23,619 bases of DNA from a bacterium (GTDB lineage: Bacteria > Ratteibacteria > UBA8468 > B48-G9 > DTJG01): contig JAOAAW010000208.1 of NCBI GenBank assembly GCA_026418655.1, forward strand, positions 1 to 23,619, given 5' to 3'. Position numbers and translations under genes: made by a program. Every line of letters starts with the position of its first letter. The first letter of the stretch is position 1. This document shows, one piece after another, positions 6,428-15,500 of the stretch. The notes beneath the pieces are model-generated. The model was not told the origin of the DNA and searched no databases. It saw only the letters and a program-made list of their open reading frames with translations.

Positions 6428-7621
6428 ATGGAAATAATTGTCAACAAAGATAAATGTACTGGATGTAGAGTTTGTGTTGATGTATGTCCTGTTGGTGCAA
6501 TAACCCTTGATAATGACGGTAAGGCGCAGATTGATGAAAGATGCAGCTTTTGCAGGCTGTGTGTAAAGGAATGTCCTGAAAATGCGATTGAGATAGTCGG
6601 AGAGGAAAAGAAAAAATCAGAAACAGACCTGAATCAGTATAAGGGTATATGGTTCTTTGCTGAACAAAAACATGGAAAACTTTCACATGTTTCTTTTGAA
6701 CTCTGTGGCATTTCTTTGAAACTGGCTGAAACATTGAAGGAAGAGGTTTGCGGGGTTATTTTTGGTTCAAAATGCGATGAAATGGCTCAAGAACTTTTCA
6801 ACCGTGGGGCAAACAAAGTATATGTTGTTGAAGATGAAAGTCTGGACGAATTCAGACAGGATATTTATGTATGCTTGATGACTGAATTGATAAAAAAATA
6901 CAAACCGAATATTGTTCTTGCCTCTGCAACAATGATCGGAAGAAGTTTTATTCCACAGACAGCGGCAAGATTGAAAACAGGCCTTACTGCTGATTGCACA
7001 GATTTAGCAATAGATCCAGATACAAAACTTTTGCAACAGATACGACCAACCTATGGCGGAAATCTGATGGCAAAAATTGTATGTGAGAACCACAGACCCC
7101 AGATGGCTACAATAAGACCAAAGGCAGTTGAAGAAGCAAAACCCACTGGAAACAATAGCGGAATTATTGTGAAAGATAATTTTGCAAGTTTCAATGCAAC
7201 ATGCAGGGTTGATCTTATTTCAAAAGAAGCAGTTGAACAAACAATAGACCTTCAGGAAGCAGAAATAATTGTGTCCGGTGGAAGGGGACTGGGTGATGGC
7301 AAAAATTTTGAAATGATAAGAAAACTGGCAGAACTTATTGGTGGTGCTGTAGGAGCATCCCGCGCTGCAGTTGATTCTGGATGGATTCCATACCCTCATC
7401 AGGTTGGACAGACCGGAAAAACCGTTAAACCAAAAATATATATTGCCTGTGGAATATCAGGCGCAATTCAACACCTTGCAGGAATGTCCACATCTGACTA
7501 TATCATTGCGATTAACAAAGACCCTGACGCTCCAATATTCAAGGTCGCAAATTTAGGCATTGTCGGAGATATCTTTGAGGTAATACCAAAACTGATTCAA
7601 AAACTTGAATCAAAAAGATAA
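6428..7621 (+). CDS. etfA: Electron transfer flavoprotein alpha subunit with N-terminal 2x[4Fe-4S] ferredoxin domain
   Basis: A protein of 397 residues, about 60-70 longer than ordinary EtfA because of a ferredoxin module at 1-58. Two CxxCxxCxxxCP motifs are intact (C10, C13, C16, C20 and C39, C42, C45, C49), so it should carry two [4Fe-4S] clusters. The EtfA body follows. 'RPTYGGNLMAKI' and 'RPQMATIRP' are characteristic of the bifurcating group, and the C-terminal FAD domain has 'VSGGRGLGDGKNFEMI', 'GGAVGASRAAVDSGW', 'HQVGQTGKTVKPKIYIACGISGAIQHLAGM' and 'DPDAPIFKVANLGIVGD'. Ferredoxin-fused EtfA is known from acetogen complexes such as caffeyl-CoA reductase (CarE) and lactate dehydrogenase (LctC), where the clusters pass electrons to or from soluble ferredoxin. 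The SD AGGAG lies inside the end of etfB, so translation is coupled. It ends one base from the convergent pseudopilin stop. Confidence 0.93.
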   Translation: MEIIVNKDKCTGCRVCVDVCPVGAITLDNDGKAQIDERCSFCRLCVKECPENAIEIVGEEKKKSETDLNQYKGIWFFAEQKHGKLSHVSFELCGISLKLAETLKEEVCGVIFGSKCDEMAQELFNRGANKVYVVEDESLDEFRQDIYVCLMTELIKKYKPNIVLASATMIGRSFIPQTAARLKTGLTADCTDLAIDPDTKLLQQIRPTYGGNLMAKIVCENHRPQMATIRPKAVEEAKPTGNNSGIIVKDNFASFNATCRVDLISKEAVEQTIDLQEAEIIVSGGRGLGDGKNFEMIRKLAELIGGAVGASRAAVDSGWIPYPHQVGQTGKTVKPKIYIACGISGAIQHLAGMSTSDYIIAINKDPDAPIFKVANLGIVGDIFEVIPKLIQKLESKR

Positions 7622-7622
7622 T

Positions 7623-8249
7623 TTACCAATCAGAGAAAATTCCGTATCTGAAGGTCATTGCATCAGGGTTGTATTTTGAAAACCAGGCAACATGGCCATC
7701 AGCAAACAAAATGTTTAATCCACCAGCATGATGGGGTTTCCAGTGATCCACATCTGCCTGCCATCCTAAACAATTCTGGGTGTAGTCGTCCTTATCACAG
7801 TCAGGTTCAGGAAACTTATAATTGCTGTCTCCTGCGAGAACAAATGCTGAAGGGAATCTGATCCTTTTCCTGTTTGTTGCTGCAAGGTTAAATCCTGCGT
7901 CAACATAGGCGGCTCGCGCACTCAAAAAATAATGATATTCGGAAACATTCCTTGGAAACGATGGACATTTATACACATCCTTATTTTTTATGTATGGGTA
8001 CAATTGCTCCATCCATCCAGGTGGTCTTTCACCCCAATCAATTGTTCCCCTGCAAAAAGGATAAAACTCGTTGTTATCATCGGCATACATTTCAAGCGCA
8101 AGTCCAATCTGTTTAAGATGATTTGTGCATACGCTCCTTCTTGCATTTTCTCTTGCCCTTGAAAGTGCCGGAAGTATCATTGCGGCAAGAATCGCGATAA
8201 TTGCGATCACCACGAGCAACTCAATAAGGGTAAATCCATTTCCTTTCAT
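7623..8249 (-). CDS. Prepilin-type pseudopilin with H-X9-DG C-terminal motif
   Basis: A protein of 208 residues from the ATG at 8249, which has AAAGGAG upstream; a longer frame to 8345 exists but would run into purF and lacks support. The leader MKGNG is followed by FTLIELLVVIAIIAIL (G5 at -1, E10 at +5). 'LSRARENARRSVCTNHLKQIGLAL' follows, and the C-terminal motif is 'HHAGGLNILFADGHVAWF', where His-X9-Asp-Gly fits the processing-associated H-X9-DG signature exactly. It is the last gene of the long minus-strand carbohydrate cluster, 68 bases after the PurF-like gene, and meets etfA tail to tail with a one-base gap. The predicted site of action is the cell envelope. The association of such pseudopilins with glycan loci is recurrent in PVC genomes, but their function is not known. 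Confidence 0.88.
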   Translation of the reverse strand: MKGNGFTLIELLVVIAIIAILAAMILPALSRARENARRSVCTNHLKQIGLALEMYADDNNEFYPFCRGTIDWGERPPGWMEQLYPYIKNKDVYKCPSFPRNVSEYHYFLSARAAYVDAGFNLAATNRKRIRFPSAFVLAGDSNYKFPEPDCDKDDYTQNCLGWQADVDHWKPHHAGGLNILFADGHVAWFSKYNPDAMTFRYGIFSDW

Positions 8250-8317
8250 AAAAACTCCTTTTAGCAGAAAGATTTTATATTTTGACAGATAAGGTATGAT
8301 AATTGGTTTAGCCAAAC

Positions 8318-9631
8318 CTATGTAATTTTTTCTTCCGTCCAGCAATGAAGACAGAGATTGTCCTGTGGTAAGCCAATTGCCCTAACAAAATCTTCCACTG
8401 TGTTGTATTTAAGAGTATCTGCGCCAATTTTTTCAGCGATCTGACTGATTGAATATTTTTTTGCTGCTAGCTCCTCGTAAGATCTCGTGGAGATATCATA
8501 CATACACGGTGCCATCAGTGGTGGACACCCTACCCTTACATGAACCTCTTCTGCACCAAATGCCTTGAGTTCAAGAACCTTGTTTCTGATCTGCGTACCC
8601 CTGACAATTGAGTCATCGCACAGTATTATCCTTTTTCCCCTTATGCTTTCTTCAATCACAGATAATTTAATCCTGGCTTCTCTATCTCTTTCTTCCTGGG
8701 TCAAGGGAAGATAACTTCTGCTGGCAAATCTATCAATAAGAAAGACCTCGTCATAAGGGATACCGGATTCTCTGTGATAACCAAGGGCATATCCGATACC
8801 AGAAAAAGGAATTGCAGCAACAATATCTGCATCAACACTATCATTGCGTGCTAAACTGGCACCTAAATTTTTTCTTGCCTTTACAACAGGTATACCTTCA
8901 ATAATAGAATCCATTGAAGCAATATAGCCCCATTCAAAAGCACAATAAGCAATGCGATTGCCTTTGATCCATGCTTTTGTTTCAGGTCCATTTTCCCCGA
9001 TGAAGATTATCTCCCCTGGCTTCACATCCCTTACAATTTTTATTCCGAACATACTGAATGGTCTTGATTCAGATGAAACAACATATTCCCTCTCACCTTT
9101 TCCAATGATAAGCGGCTTAAAACCGTGTTTATCCCTTGCTGCAAAGATTCCTTTTTCAGTTAGAATCAATATTGTGTATGACCCTTTTACAATTTCAGAT
9201 AATTTCCCAAGTCCTTCAACAAAATCTTTACCCTGTACCACAAGTTTTGCAAGCAATTCTATCTGAGTATGATTTGAAAATGAATGTCCCTTGTTTTTCA
9301 GGTCATCGAAAAGTTCTTCTGCATTGAGTATGTTTCCGCTGAAAGCAATAACGAAAACTCCTAATTTTGATTCAATCAGAAGTGGCTGGCGTTCTTTCAA
9401 ACTCACATGTCCTATTCCCACATTCCCTGAAAGATTTCGCAGCTCTTCTGGAGTAAATGTATGTCTGACAAAACCTTTATGTGTTGTAAGTTTTAATTCC
9501 TTATTAAAAGTTGCAATACCACAGTATTTCTGTCCTCTGTGTTGGAGCTTGAAAATACCATGGTATAGATGATTGACACAATCCTTATTAGAATATATTC
9601 CGTAAAGCCCGCAATTTTCTCCTGTAAACAT
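8318..9631 (-). CDS. Divergent PurF-like amidophosphoribosyltransferase
   Basis: A protein of 437 residues from the ATG at 9631, which has GGAG seven bases upstream; an ATG at 9643 has no SD. An N-terminal Ntn-glutaminase fold begins with a potential catalytic Cys7 after a six-residue propeptide (MFTGEN|CGLYGI) and contains QHRGQ. A PRPP-binding transferase domain has 'RIILCDDSIVRGTQ' (334-347). The four Fe-S cluster Cys known in Bacillus PurF are matched at C230, C376, C427 and C430. Compared with remembered PurF sequences, glutamine-site residues differ. 'GHVRY.T.G' is 'GHVSLKERQP', losing the Arg and about six residues. 'HNGNL.N' is 'FSGNILN', so the oxyanion Asn becomes Ser98. 'SDTE' is 'TQIE', so the Asp becomes Gln123. 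'KNRY.GRTFI' in the transferase loop is 'IDRFASRSYL'. It may act on another amine donor or substrate. It follows the heparinase-like gene by 58 bases and no other purine gene is near. Confidence 0.82.
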   Translation of the reverse strand: MFTGENCGLYGIYSNKDCVNHLYHGIFKLQHRGQKYCGIATFNKELKLTTHKGFVRHTFTPEELRNLSGNVGIGHVSLKERQPLLIESKLGVFVIAFSGNILNAEELFDDLKNKGHSFSNHTQIELLAKLVVQGKDFVEGLGKLSEIVKGSYTILILTEKGIFAARDKHGFKPLIIGKGEREYVVSSESRPFSMFGIKIVRDVKPGEIIFIGENGPETKAWIKGNRIAYCAFEWGYIASMDSIIEGIPVVKARKNLGASLARNDSVDADIVAAIPFSGIGYALGYHRESGIPYDEVFLIDRFASRSYLPLTQEERDREARIKLSVIEESIRGKRIILCDDSIVRGTQIRNKVLELKAFGAEEVHVRVGCPPLMAPCMYDISTRSYEELAAKKYSISQIAEKIGADTLKYNTVEDFVRAIGLPQDNLCLHCWTEEKIT

Positions 9632-9689
9632 TTTTTTCTCCATCGATTTTTATTAAACTTAGTAAGCATTCTCTGGTTTCCGGTTTATT

Positions 9690-11426
9690 TTACCGGATAG
9701 GTACCATTTCAATCAAAAATTTTGTCTCAGTGCTTTTTGTTGTAATCTTCAAGAATTGAATGTCAATGGTGTCATCCGAAAGTGTATAAAGATTCCTGAA
9801 CGCACCAGGAGAAACTGAAAATTTCTCTGGTTTCAGAATATTGATTGCTATTTTCCCATTTTTCCCTTTTATAATAAAATGTGATCTATCAAGTTTTTTG
9901 CATTCTCCATTGTATTGCAGGCGTGTTTCAATGTTCCTTTCTTTGTCAGTCTGAACTAAATCCTCCAACAGAAGTGTCCCATATTTTTGTTTTTTTGAAA
10001 ATTTCAATGTACGGACGATTTTCCGGACAAGACCCTGCGGATAAGCATCTGTCATATCTATTGAAATAATATCCTGCGAAATGCTGTGGCTTGCTTCAAT
10101 AATTTTACCTGAATACTCTTTTCCGATACCCTGACTTTTGCCGTCGATGAAAATCAAACTGTGCCCTTCAGCGCTACAAAATGGACTCTCATACCGCTTT
10201 GCACTGAAATAGTCCTTTGAGTATTGACCGGCTCCACGGTCACAAAGAAAATCTTCACCGAAGACATGAAAAATAAACTGCCCAACATCAACCTGATTGT
10301 GTGGTTCTCCGTTATTTCCTGCTTTCACAGCAAGAACAGGACCATTCTTATCATTCCAGCCTTTCCTTGTGATAACCCAGTCTATGTCCTTAAAATGGAT
10401 AAAGGTTCTTTCTGGAATTTCTGGCCTGGGAATTTTTATTTCTCGCAAAGCAATAATGTCTTCAAAATCTCTTAAATCTATGTGTTTCAAAAGCCAGGCG
10501 ATTTGTTTTCCCAGCTTTGTATGTTTTGCCAGAAGAAAAATTGTTTCTCTGTTAAGTTGTGTCCGGGAATAAGCATCTCCGAAGTTTACAAAACTACCTG
10601 GTGGTAGGAAACAATGTAAAGGGAAAAAGCCTGCAAGTTGTAACTTTGGGTGGTCAAAAAGATTTATTTTCCCATCAGTTGCTCTGTAAAGGGCATCAGC
10701 AAATCTCACCGCATGTGTAACTCCATAGTTCCAGTAAGAAATCCCTTCAACCCAGCCACCGTCTGAATCAAAATTATCAAAATACCTTCTTATTGCATCA
10801 ATGCAATGGTTGACAATTTTCTCAAAATAAATGCCATCTCTACCTGCAAGAAAAGCAGCAATCCCTATATTACCACAACATACAGCACACCAGTTTGAAT
10901 AATATGCCTTTGACCACCAGTAATCCTCGGGATGTTGATAAAAAGGTACAAAAATTCTTCTTTCAAGCTCATATCGTATTCTTGATTTTATGTTTTCTTC
11001 TAACCTATCTTCAAGCAAAACAAGTATTTCAGCAAGCTTTGCTGCTGTTTGTGAAGCCCCGAGGTCTATATAAGTATGTTGAAAATGAACCTTTTCTGGT
11101 AGATGTGCTGGCATAGACCACAATGGCTCATTACAGATATCCCAGATGTAATCCTGAAGTTTCAATAAATACTTCTGCTCTCCAGTAAGATAAGATGCCA
11201 TCGCAAGAAAAACAAGATTTTTTCTTTTTTCATGGTATGGTTTTTGATACTCTGCCCTTTTGCCCGTTATGTGAAATAATCTGAACAAGGAATAATGTGT
11301 ATCAGGCACTTGATTTTTTAAAATTTTCTCTGCTTCTTCAATTACCTTTTTTGAAATTGATTTTCTCAATTCATTCTTTTTCAAAACAATCTCTTTTGGC
11401 GAAATACTAAAATCAAAATCCTTCAT
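9690..11426 (-). CDS. Heparinase II/III-like polysaccharide lyase, cytoplasmic
   Basis: A protein of 578 residues starting at ATG 11426 (SD AGGTGGT, five bases upstream); longer starts reach further into the upstream gene without support. Residues about 60-340 form an alpha/alpha toroid, with 'YYSNWCAVCCGNIGIAAF' (175-192) and 'DSDGGWVEGISYWNYG' (220-235), the usual catalytic-face motifs of this fold. The C-terminal beta-sandwich begins near 360 and carries 'AGNNGEPHNQVDVGQFIFHVFGEDFL', with H376 and D380 in the place of the conserved His and Asp of heparinase II/III proteins. No signal peptide is present, so it probably acts on imported uronate-containing oligosaccharides by beta-elimination; the substrate is unknown. 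The start lies inside the end of the URO-D-like gene (14-base overlap), indicating translational coupling. Proteins of this family are often annotated heparinase without acting on heparin. Confidence 0.85.
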   Translation of the reverse strand: MKDFDFSISPKEIVLKKNELRKSISKKVIEEAEKILKNQVPDTHYSLFRLFHITGKRAEYQKPYHEKRKNLVFLAMASYLTGEQKYLLKLQDYIWDICNEPLWSMPAHLPEKVHFQHTYIDLGASQTAAKLAEILVLLEDRLEENIKSRIRYELERRIFVPFYQHPEDYWWSKAYYSNWCAVCCGNIGIAAFLAGRDGIYFEKIVNHCIDAIRRYFDNFDSDGGWVEGISYWNYGVTHAVRFADALYRATDGKINLFDHPKLQLAGFFPLHCFLPPGSFVNFGDAYSRTQLNRETIFLLAKHTKLGKQIAWLLKHIDLRDFEDIIALREIKIPRPEIPERTFIHFKDIDWVITRKGWNDKNGPVLAVKAGNNGEPHNQVDVGQFIFHVFGEDFLCDRGAGQYSKDYFSAKRYESPFCSAEGHSLIFIDGKSQGIGKEYSGKIIEASHSISQDIISIDMTDAYPQGLVRKIVRTLKFSKKQKYGTLLLEDLVQTDKERNIETRLQYNGECKKLDRSHFIIKGKNGKIAINILKPEKFSVSPGAFRNLYTLSDDTIDIQFLKITTKSTETKFLIEMVPIR

Positions 11427-12516
11427 TGTGCACCACCTGATAAAGAGCAATAATATTTTCAAGTTTTGTGCTATTATCAAGTTCAGTCGTTGAGCCTATA
11501 AAATAACCGGGTCCGGCTTCTTTGATGGCATTCCTGCACACTTCTTTCACTCTTTCGGTATCTCCGAACGCAAGCAGCTGACTCATATCAATGCCGCCTG
11601 CAAGAAAAATTCTATTTCCATATTTCTGTTTCATCTCTTTGATACTCATTCCAGCGACTGTCTCAATAGGATTGAGTCCATCAATTCCTGCATCAATCAG
11701 ATCATCCATCACGTCCATTAAATAACCGTCGGAATGGAAAAGACACTTAAAACCATGCTCGTGCCAGGCATCATTGAGCTTTTTTAACCTCGGGAAGAAT
11801 TCCTTTCTTAAAAATGCAGGGCTGTGTAAAAGACGGTTCTTGCAGGCAATATCCCCATAAGTCAAAACACAGGGTGATAGTCTTTTGTCCGCAATCGCAT
11901 GACAGATGATAACATTCATTTTTGTGTATTCTTCAAGGAATTCTGAAACAAGTCCCGGTTGATCTGCATAGACAAAAGTGAAAAGTTCGAAACCAAGACG
12001 AACCCTGACATCGTCGAGACCTGTGCCATGTTGAGCAAAAAGTTTCACTGTGTCGCCAATCAAGGATTGTGTTTTCAAAAAATTTTCATGATAACTTTTT
12101 CTGTATTCTGAAGGATGGCTATTGATTTGCTGTGTAAAATCGTTTATTTTCTGAATCCATTTTTTCAAAAATTCTGCTGCTCCTTTTTCATCAGAAAATG
12201 GTTTTTTCTTTATCCACGAAGTTTTTTCAACAGGTGAAGAATGATGAATAAAACCATATTCATCTTCAAAGTCCTCTTCAACCAAAGGTCCAAAGCCAAC
12301 ACTTCTTGTCATATCAAGAAGTGTGTTAACTGCCTTTCCCACAATTTTGAGAAGTTTTTCTTCTGTATCAGGATCTTTTGAAAGAGGTGGCAGTTTTTCA
12401 CCGCTGAAATATTCAAAAGCAGCATCGCATCTGAGCAGATCATATATTGGAACTCTATCTGTATCCTGAAAATTCATTGTTCTTTCGACTCTTTCCCTTT
12501 TTGTCATTTTGTCCAT
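11413..12516 (-). CDS. Uroporphyrinogen decarboxylase-like (URO-D/MtaA fold) protein
   Basis: A protein of 367 residues. ATG 12516 is chosen because AAAGGA lies eight bases upstream; a TTG two codons earlier is the alternative. It begins 'MTKRERVERTMNFQDTDRVPI', the standard start of URO-D-superfamily proteins. The (beta/alpha)8 core ends in 'WHEHGFKCLFHSDGYLMDVMDDLIDAGIDGLNPIE' and 'KYGNRIFLAGGIDMSQLLAFG'. The HSDG motif (261-264) occupies the place where MtaA/CmuA methyltransferases carry a zinc-binding His/Cys (HxCG); the Cys is absent here. Haem synthesis is very unlikely, because no other haem gene is near and the neighbours are all carbohydrate enzymes. Members of this branch are common in PVC carbohydrate loci, with no established reaction. 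It follows the 1536-residue hydrolase by 36 bases and overlaps the heparinase-like gene by 14 bases. Confidence 0.87.
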   Translation of the reverse strand: MDKMTKRERVERTMNFQDTDRVPIYDLLRCDAAFEYFSGEKLPPLSKDPDTEEKLLKIVGKAVNTLLDMTRSVGFGPLVEEDFEDEYGFIHHSSPVEKTSWIKKKPFSDEKGAAEFLKKWIQKINDFTQQINSHPSEYRKSYHENFLKTQSLIGDTVKLFAQHGTGLDDVRVRLGFELFTFVYADQPGLVSEFLEEYTKMNVIICHAIADKRLSPCVLTYGDIACKNRLLHSPAFLRKEFFPRLKKLNDAWHEHGFKCLFHSDGYLMDVMDDLIDAGIDGLNPIETVAGMSIKEMKQKYGNRIFLAGGIDMSQLLAFGDTERVKEVCRNAIKEAGPGYFIGSTTELDNSTKLENIIALYQVVHNEGF

Positions 12517-12552
12517 TCTCAAAATCCTTTATCGTATTACAAGGTGGAAAAT

Positions 12553-15500
12553 TTAAAAATATAGCATGAGCACATCAACTGTTTTCAGAGGTAATTTAAC
12601 CTGTATCTTATTATCTGATTTTTCCCAATTCAAAGTACCGTTTTCAATTGATGTCACCTTCCTGGTGTTTCCCGCATCATTGATGGTTACTGTTATTTCT
12701 TTTTTAGGTTCTCCGGACCAGTTGAGAAGGGTTATTGCAATCCCTTTTTCAGATTTAAGATAACAACCCTCAATCAAGGACTCAGATATTTCCACATACT
12801 TTGGAGTGCCTGCAATTTTTGCAGGCATTGTTACCATTTTTCTTGCTGGTTCCGACCATCCTTCAGGAAGTTTTCTATAATCAGACCTGTCAGCTGTTAA
12901 GTGATATGTAATTCCTGGCCAGAATCCATAATAAAAAATCCTGCCTTTATTGTAAGGTGTTTCAACAAGCACCGGTGAACCATCTTCAAAAACAGCAAGA
13001 GTTTTTGCTGTTGTCGGTGACAAAGGTACGACCTGAAATTTTGTGTAAAATTCTTCAACCTCAAACCGAGTATCTTTGACAATAATCTTCTTTTTCTTCA
13101 ATTTATCAATGTCATAAGGGTGTGTCTGTGGCATTCTTTCAACAGATGGCTGTTTAATGCCAGTAATTCCTGTCAGAACCGTTAGAGGTTCATCGTATTC
13201 GTCGGCAGCACATGCACCAGGCATCATTACTATTGTACCACCGTCTCGGACCCATTCCAGGATATTTTTCTGCGCTTTAGCTGAAAGATTTGGTGCAGTA
13301 ACATACAGCACCGAATATGTAATTTTCTTCAAAATACCATCCTCGATATCAAAATCATCAATGAAATCAACAGGATAATTTTCATGAATCAATGCTTCAT
13401 GAAGTCCATAAAGCTCCCACATGTATGACTTCATTGTTGAGTCCTTGTCCCAGACCTGACTTGCCTGCGGTAAAAGTATCGCAACCGTACCATCTTTTGG
13501 TCTTCCAGGAGCGATAAGTTCTTCACTTTTGCCAACCAGTTTTATTCCTTCTGCAAGAGATTGATAAACCTGTTCTCTCTCTGACCAACCGTCTGCAAAA
13601 GCAAGACCCGGTCCGAATATGTAAGGATCAATTGCTTTTGCGCCATGCCCGATGAGAGCCATAATTTTATATTTACCACCATCTGGGACTATGCTTCCTG
13701 TAGTATGACCGACAATATATCCACCATATTCAATACCACCTTCTCTTGCAGCACAACGTAGTAAATCTCCATACATTGACCAGTTCTGAGCAGAACTATC
13801 TCCAAACCAATCCTCTGTCCAGATACAGGAAACTGCCCTTTTCCTTCCAAGATCAAACCAGTCAGGAAGTCCCATACCTGCATCAGGCCCTGCATCCCAG
13901 TTATTTGCAATTTTTACACCTGGAGAAGGTCTGAAAAAGTATCCGGGCCAGTTATTGAGATTTGTGGTTGTTAAGATATTTTGATTATATGCACGTTGAA
14001 AAGCTCTTGTGGCTGCTGCAAACGCTTTGCTCAGGGATTCTGTAAAAAATCTTGTTGTCCAGAAAAAGAGCCGTTTATCAGCAAGTGTTATTGGTTCACT
14101 GAGTTTCATCGGTTCAATTTCTTCCCAGGACTTTTTCCCAAAAGTTTGCGGAGTAAAACCTTTTGACTTTAAATAATCTCTGAACACTTTTAATCGTGAA
14201 ATATCTTTTTTCACATCATCTATCTGATGCGGATAATACCATCCCGGCTCATCCGCAATATGAAACAAAACCATTTCTTCGTTTTTCTGCCCCATATTTG
14301 AGAATGACTTTTTAATCTCGGCAAGCCAGTTATCAAGATATTCGTTTGTAACCATAGAGGTATTATAATCAAAGTAAGAAGGTGGATTATAAACTGCACC
14401 ACGAAATCTATTGAAACCATACTGCGCTGCTTTTTTTCTTATGTCTTCTGGTTTGATATTTCCCCAGTGCCAGATTTGAATTGTGTTGTGTCCCAACATT
14501 GAAAGAATGTTAAGTCCATCTTCAAGTGTCTCAGGCGTACCATCTAAACTGATGAGACCATTGGCAATAATAATTTCTTTTGGCCTTTCTTCTGGTTTCA
14601 GAGCATACTTTTTCGCAAAAGAAAGGTATTCTTTAAACTTATCAATGCTTGACTGTATCATCGAGGTTAGTTTTTCTGGTTCATCAAGTCCATATTTTGG
14701 AACAAAGAGACTTATTGAGTTTCCTGCTGTGATAATATTGAAACTCTTGAGATTTTCAATCTTTGAGCCAGTTGCCTTTCTGAAATCAAACTGTATATCT
14801 GCTTTTTTGACAGTTGCTCCGGTTAGTCCACATATTATTCCTGCAAGCCCGGTCCCGTCTCTTAATTGAGTATCAAGATTTATCCAGTCTGATGAAACTC
14901 CTGGAGTGAGAAAACCAGCATTTATTGTACCTTTATCTGCAGCAATTGTTATAGAAACCCCACCAAGCGGTTTACCATTTCTATCAATAGGAACTGTCTC
15001 AAGAATCATTGGATATGTCCCAAGAAGAATAACATTACTTTCTGGCACGATTTGAATTTGTGACTTTCCATGTCCTGCTGTCTCCCATACTGCTGGCTCG
15101 CCTGTCAAAAATCCATCTTTATCAAGAGCCCATTCAAAAACCGCTGGGATTCCCCAACCAACTTCATAAAGTTTCTGCCCATCAGAAGAAATTTGAATAT
15201 CCCAAGGACTGTTGGTTTTACTTCTTGTGGGGAAAAACTTTGGCGTACCAACAGGATTTCCGTTTGCATCGAGATCATAAACCATTATACCTGCTTCATC
15301 TTTTTGTGGATTTTCAAGCATTCCACATAGATAAAGCTTTGACTTTTTAACATTCAGTGCCATACCGTAAAGACATGTTCTCTTATTTTCTGAAGTAAAA
15401 CCATCAAAATATCTTTTTGGTGTCTCAGAAACAAGTTTTCCATTTTTGTCCAGATCCCAGACAGTAAGATTTTCATTCTTATTATACTGACTCGCTACAT

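Noticed and set aside
8305..8318. Hairpin GGTTT-AGCC-AAACC followed on the plus strand by TATGTAATTTTTT.
   Set aside because: The T-run is on the plus strand, which has no gene ending here, and it lies within the coding end of the PurF-like gene. The stem is only five base pairs.
8250..8345. 32-residue N-terminal extension of the pseudopilin at 7623-8249.
   Set aside because: It overlaps the end of the PurF-like gene and would place an unusual hydrophobic stretch before the prepilin leader. The ATG at 8249 has a strong SD and gives a normal five-residue leader.
9679..9697. Inverted repeat TCCGGT / ACCGGA with a 7-base loop overlapping the stop of the heparinase-like gene, considered as a terminator.
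   Set aside because: On the minus strand the stem is followed by AAACCAGAG rather than a T-run, so it does not look like an intrinsic terminator. It could be a minor mRNA structure.
11413..11480. Longer N-terminus of the heparinase-like protein (18 more residues, MIIAQNLKILLLFIRWC), which might be read as a signal peptide.
   Set aside because: The extension is encoded inside the URO-D-like gene in another frame and lacks an SD, while the internal ATG has AGGTGGT at good spacing. The protein is therefore taken as cytoplasmic.
14483..14869. Plus-strand open frame of 128 codons opposite the double-propeller hydrolase; a similar one of 129 codons lies at 15875-16264.
   Set aside because: Both lie wholly antisense to a well-supported gene, show no family motif, and have the low-complexity Ser/Phe/Leu-rich composition of a shadow frame.
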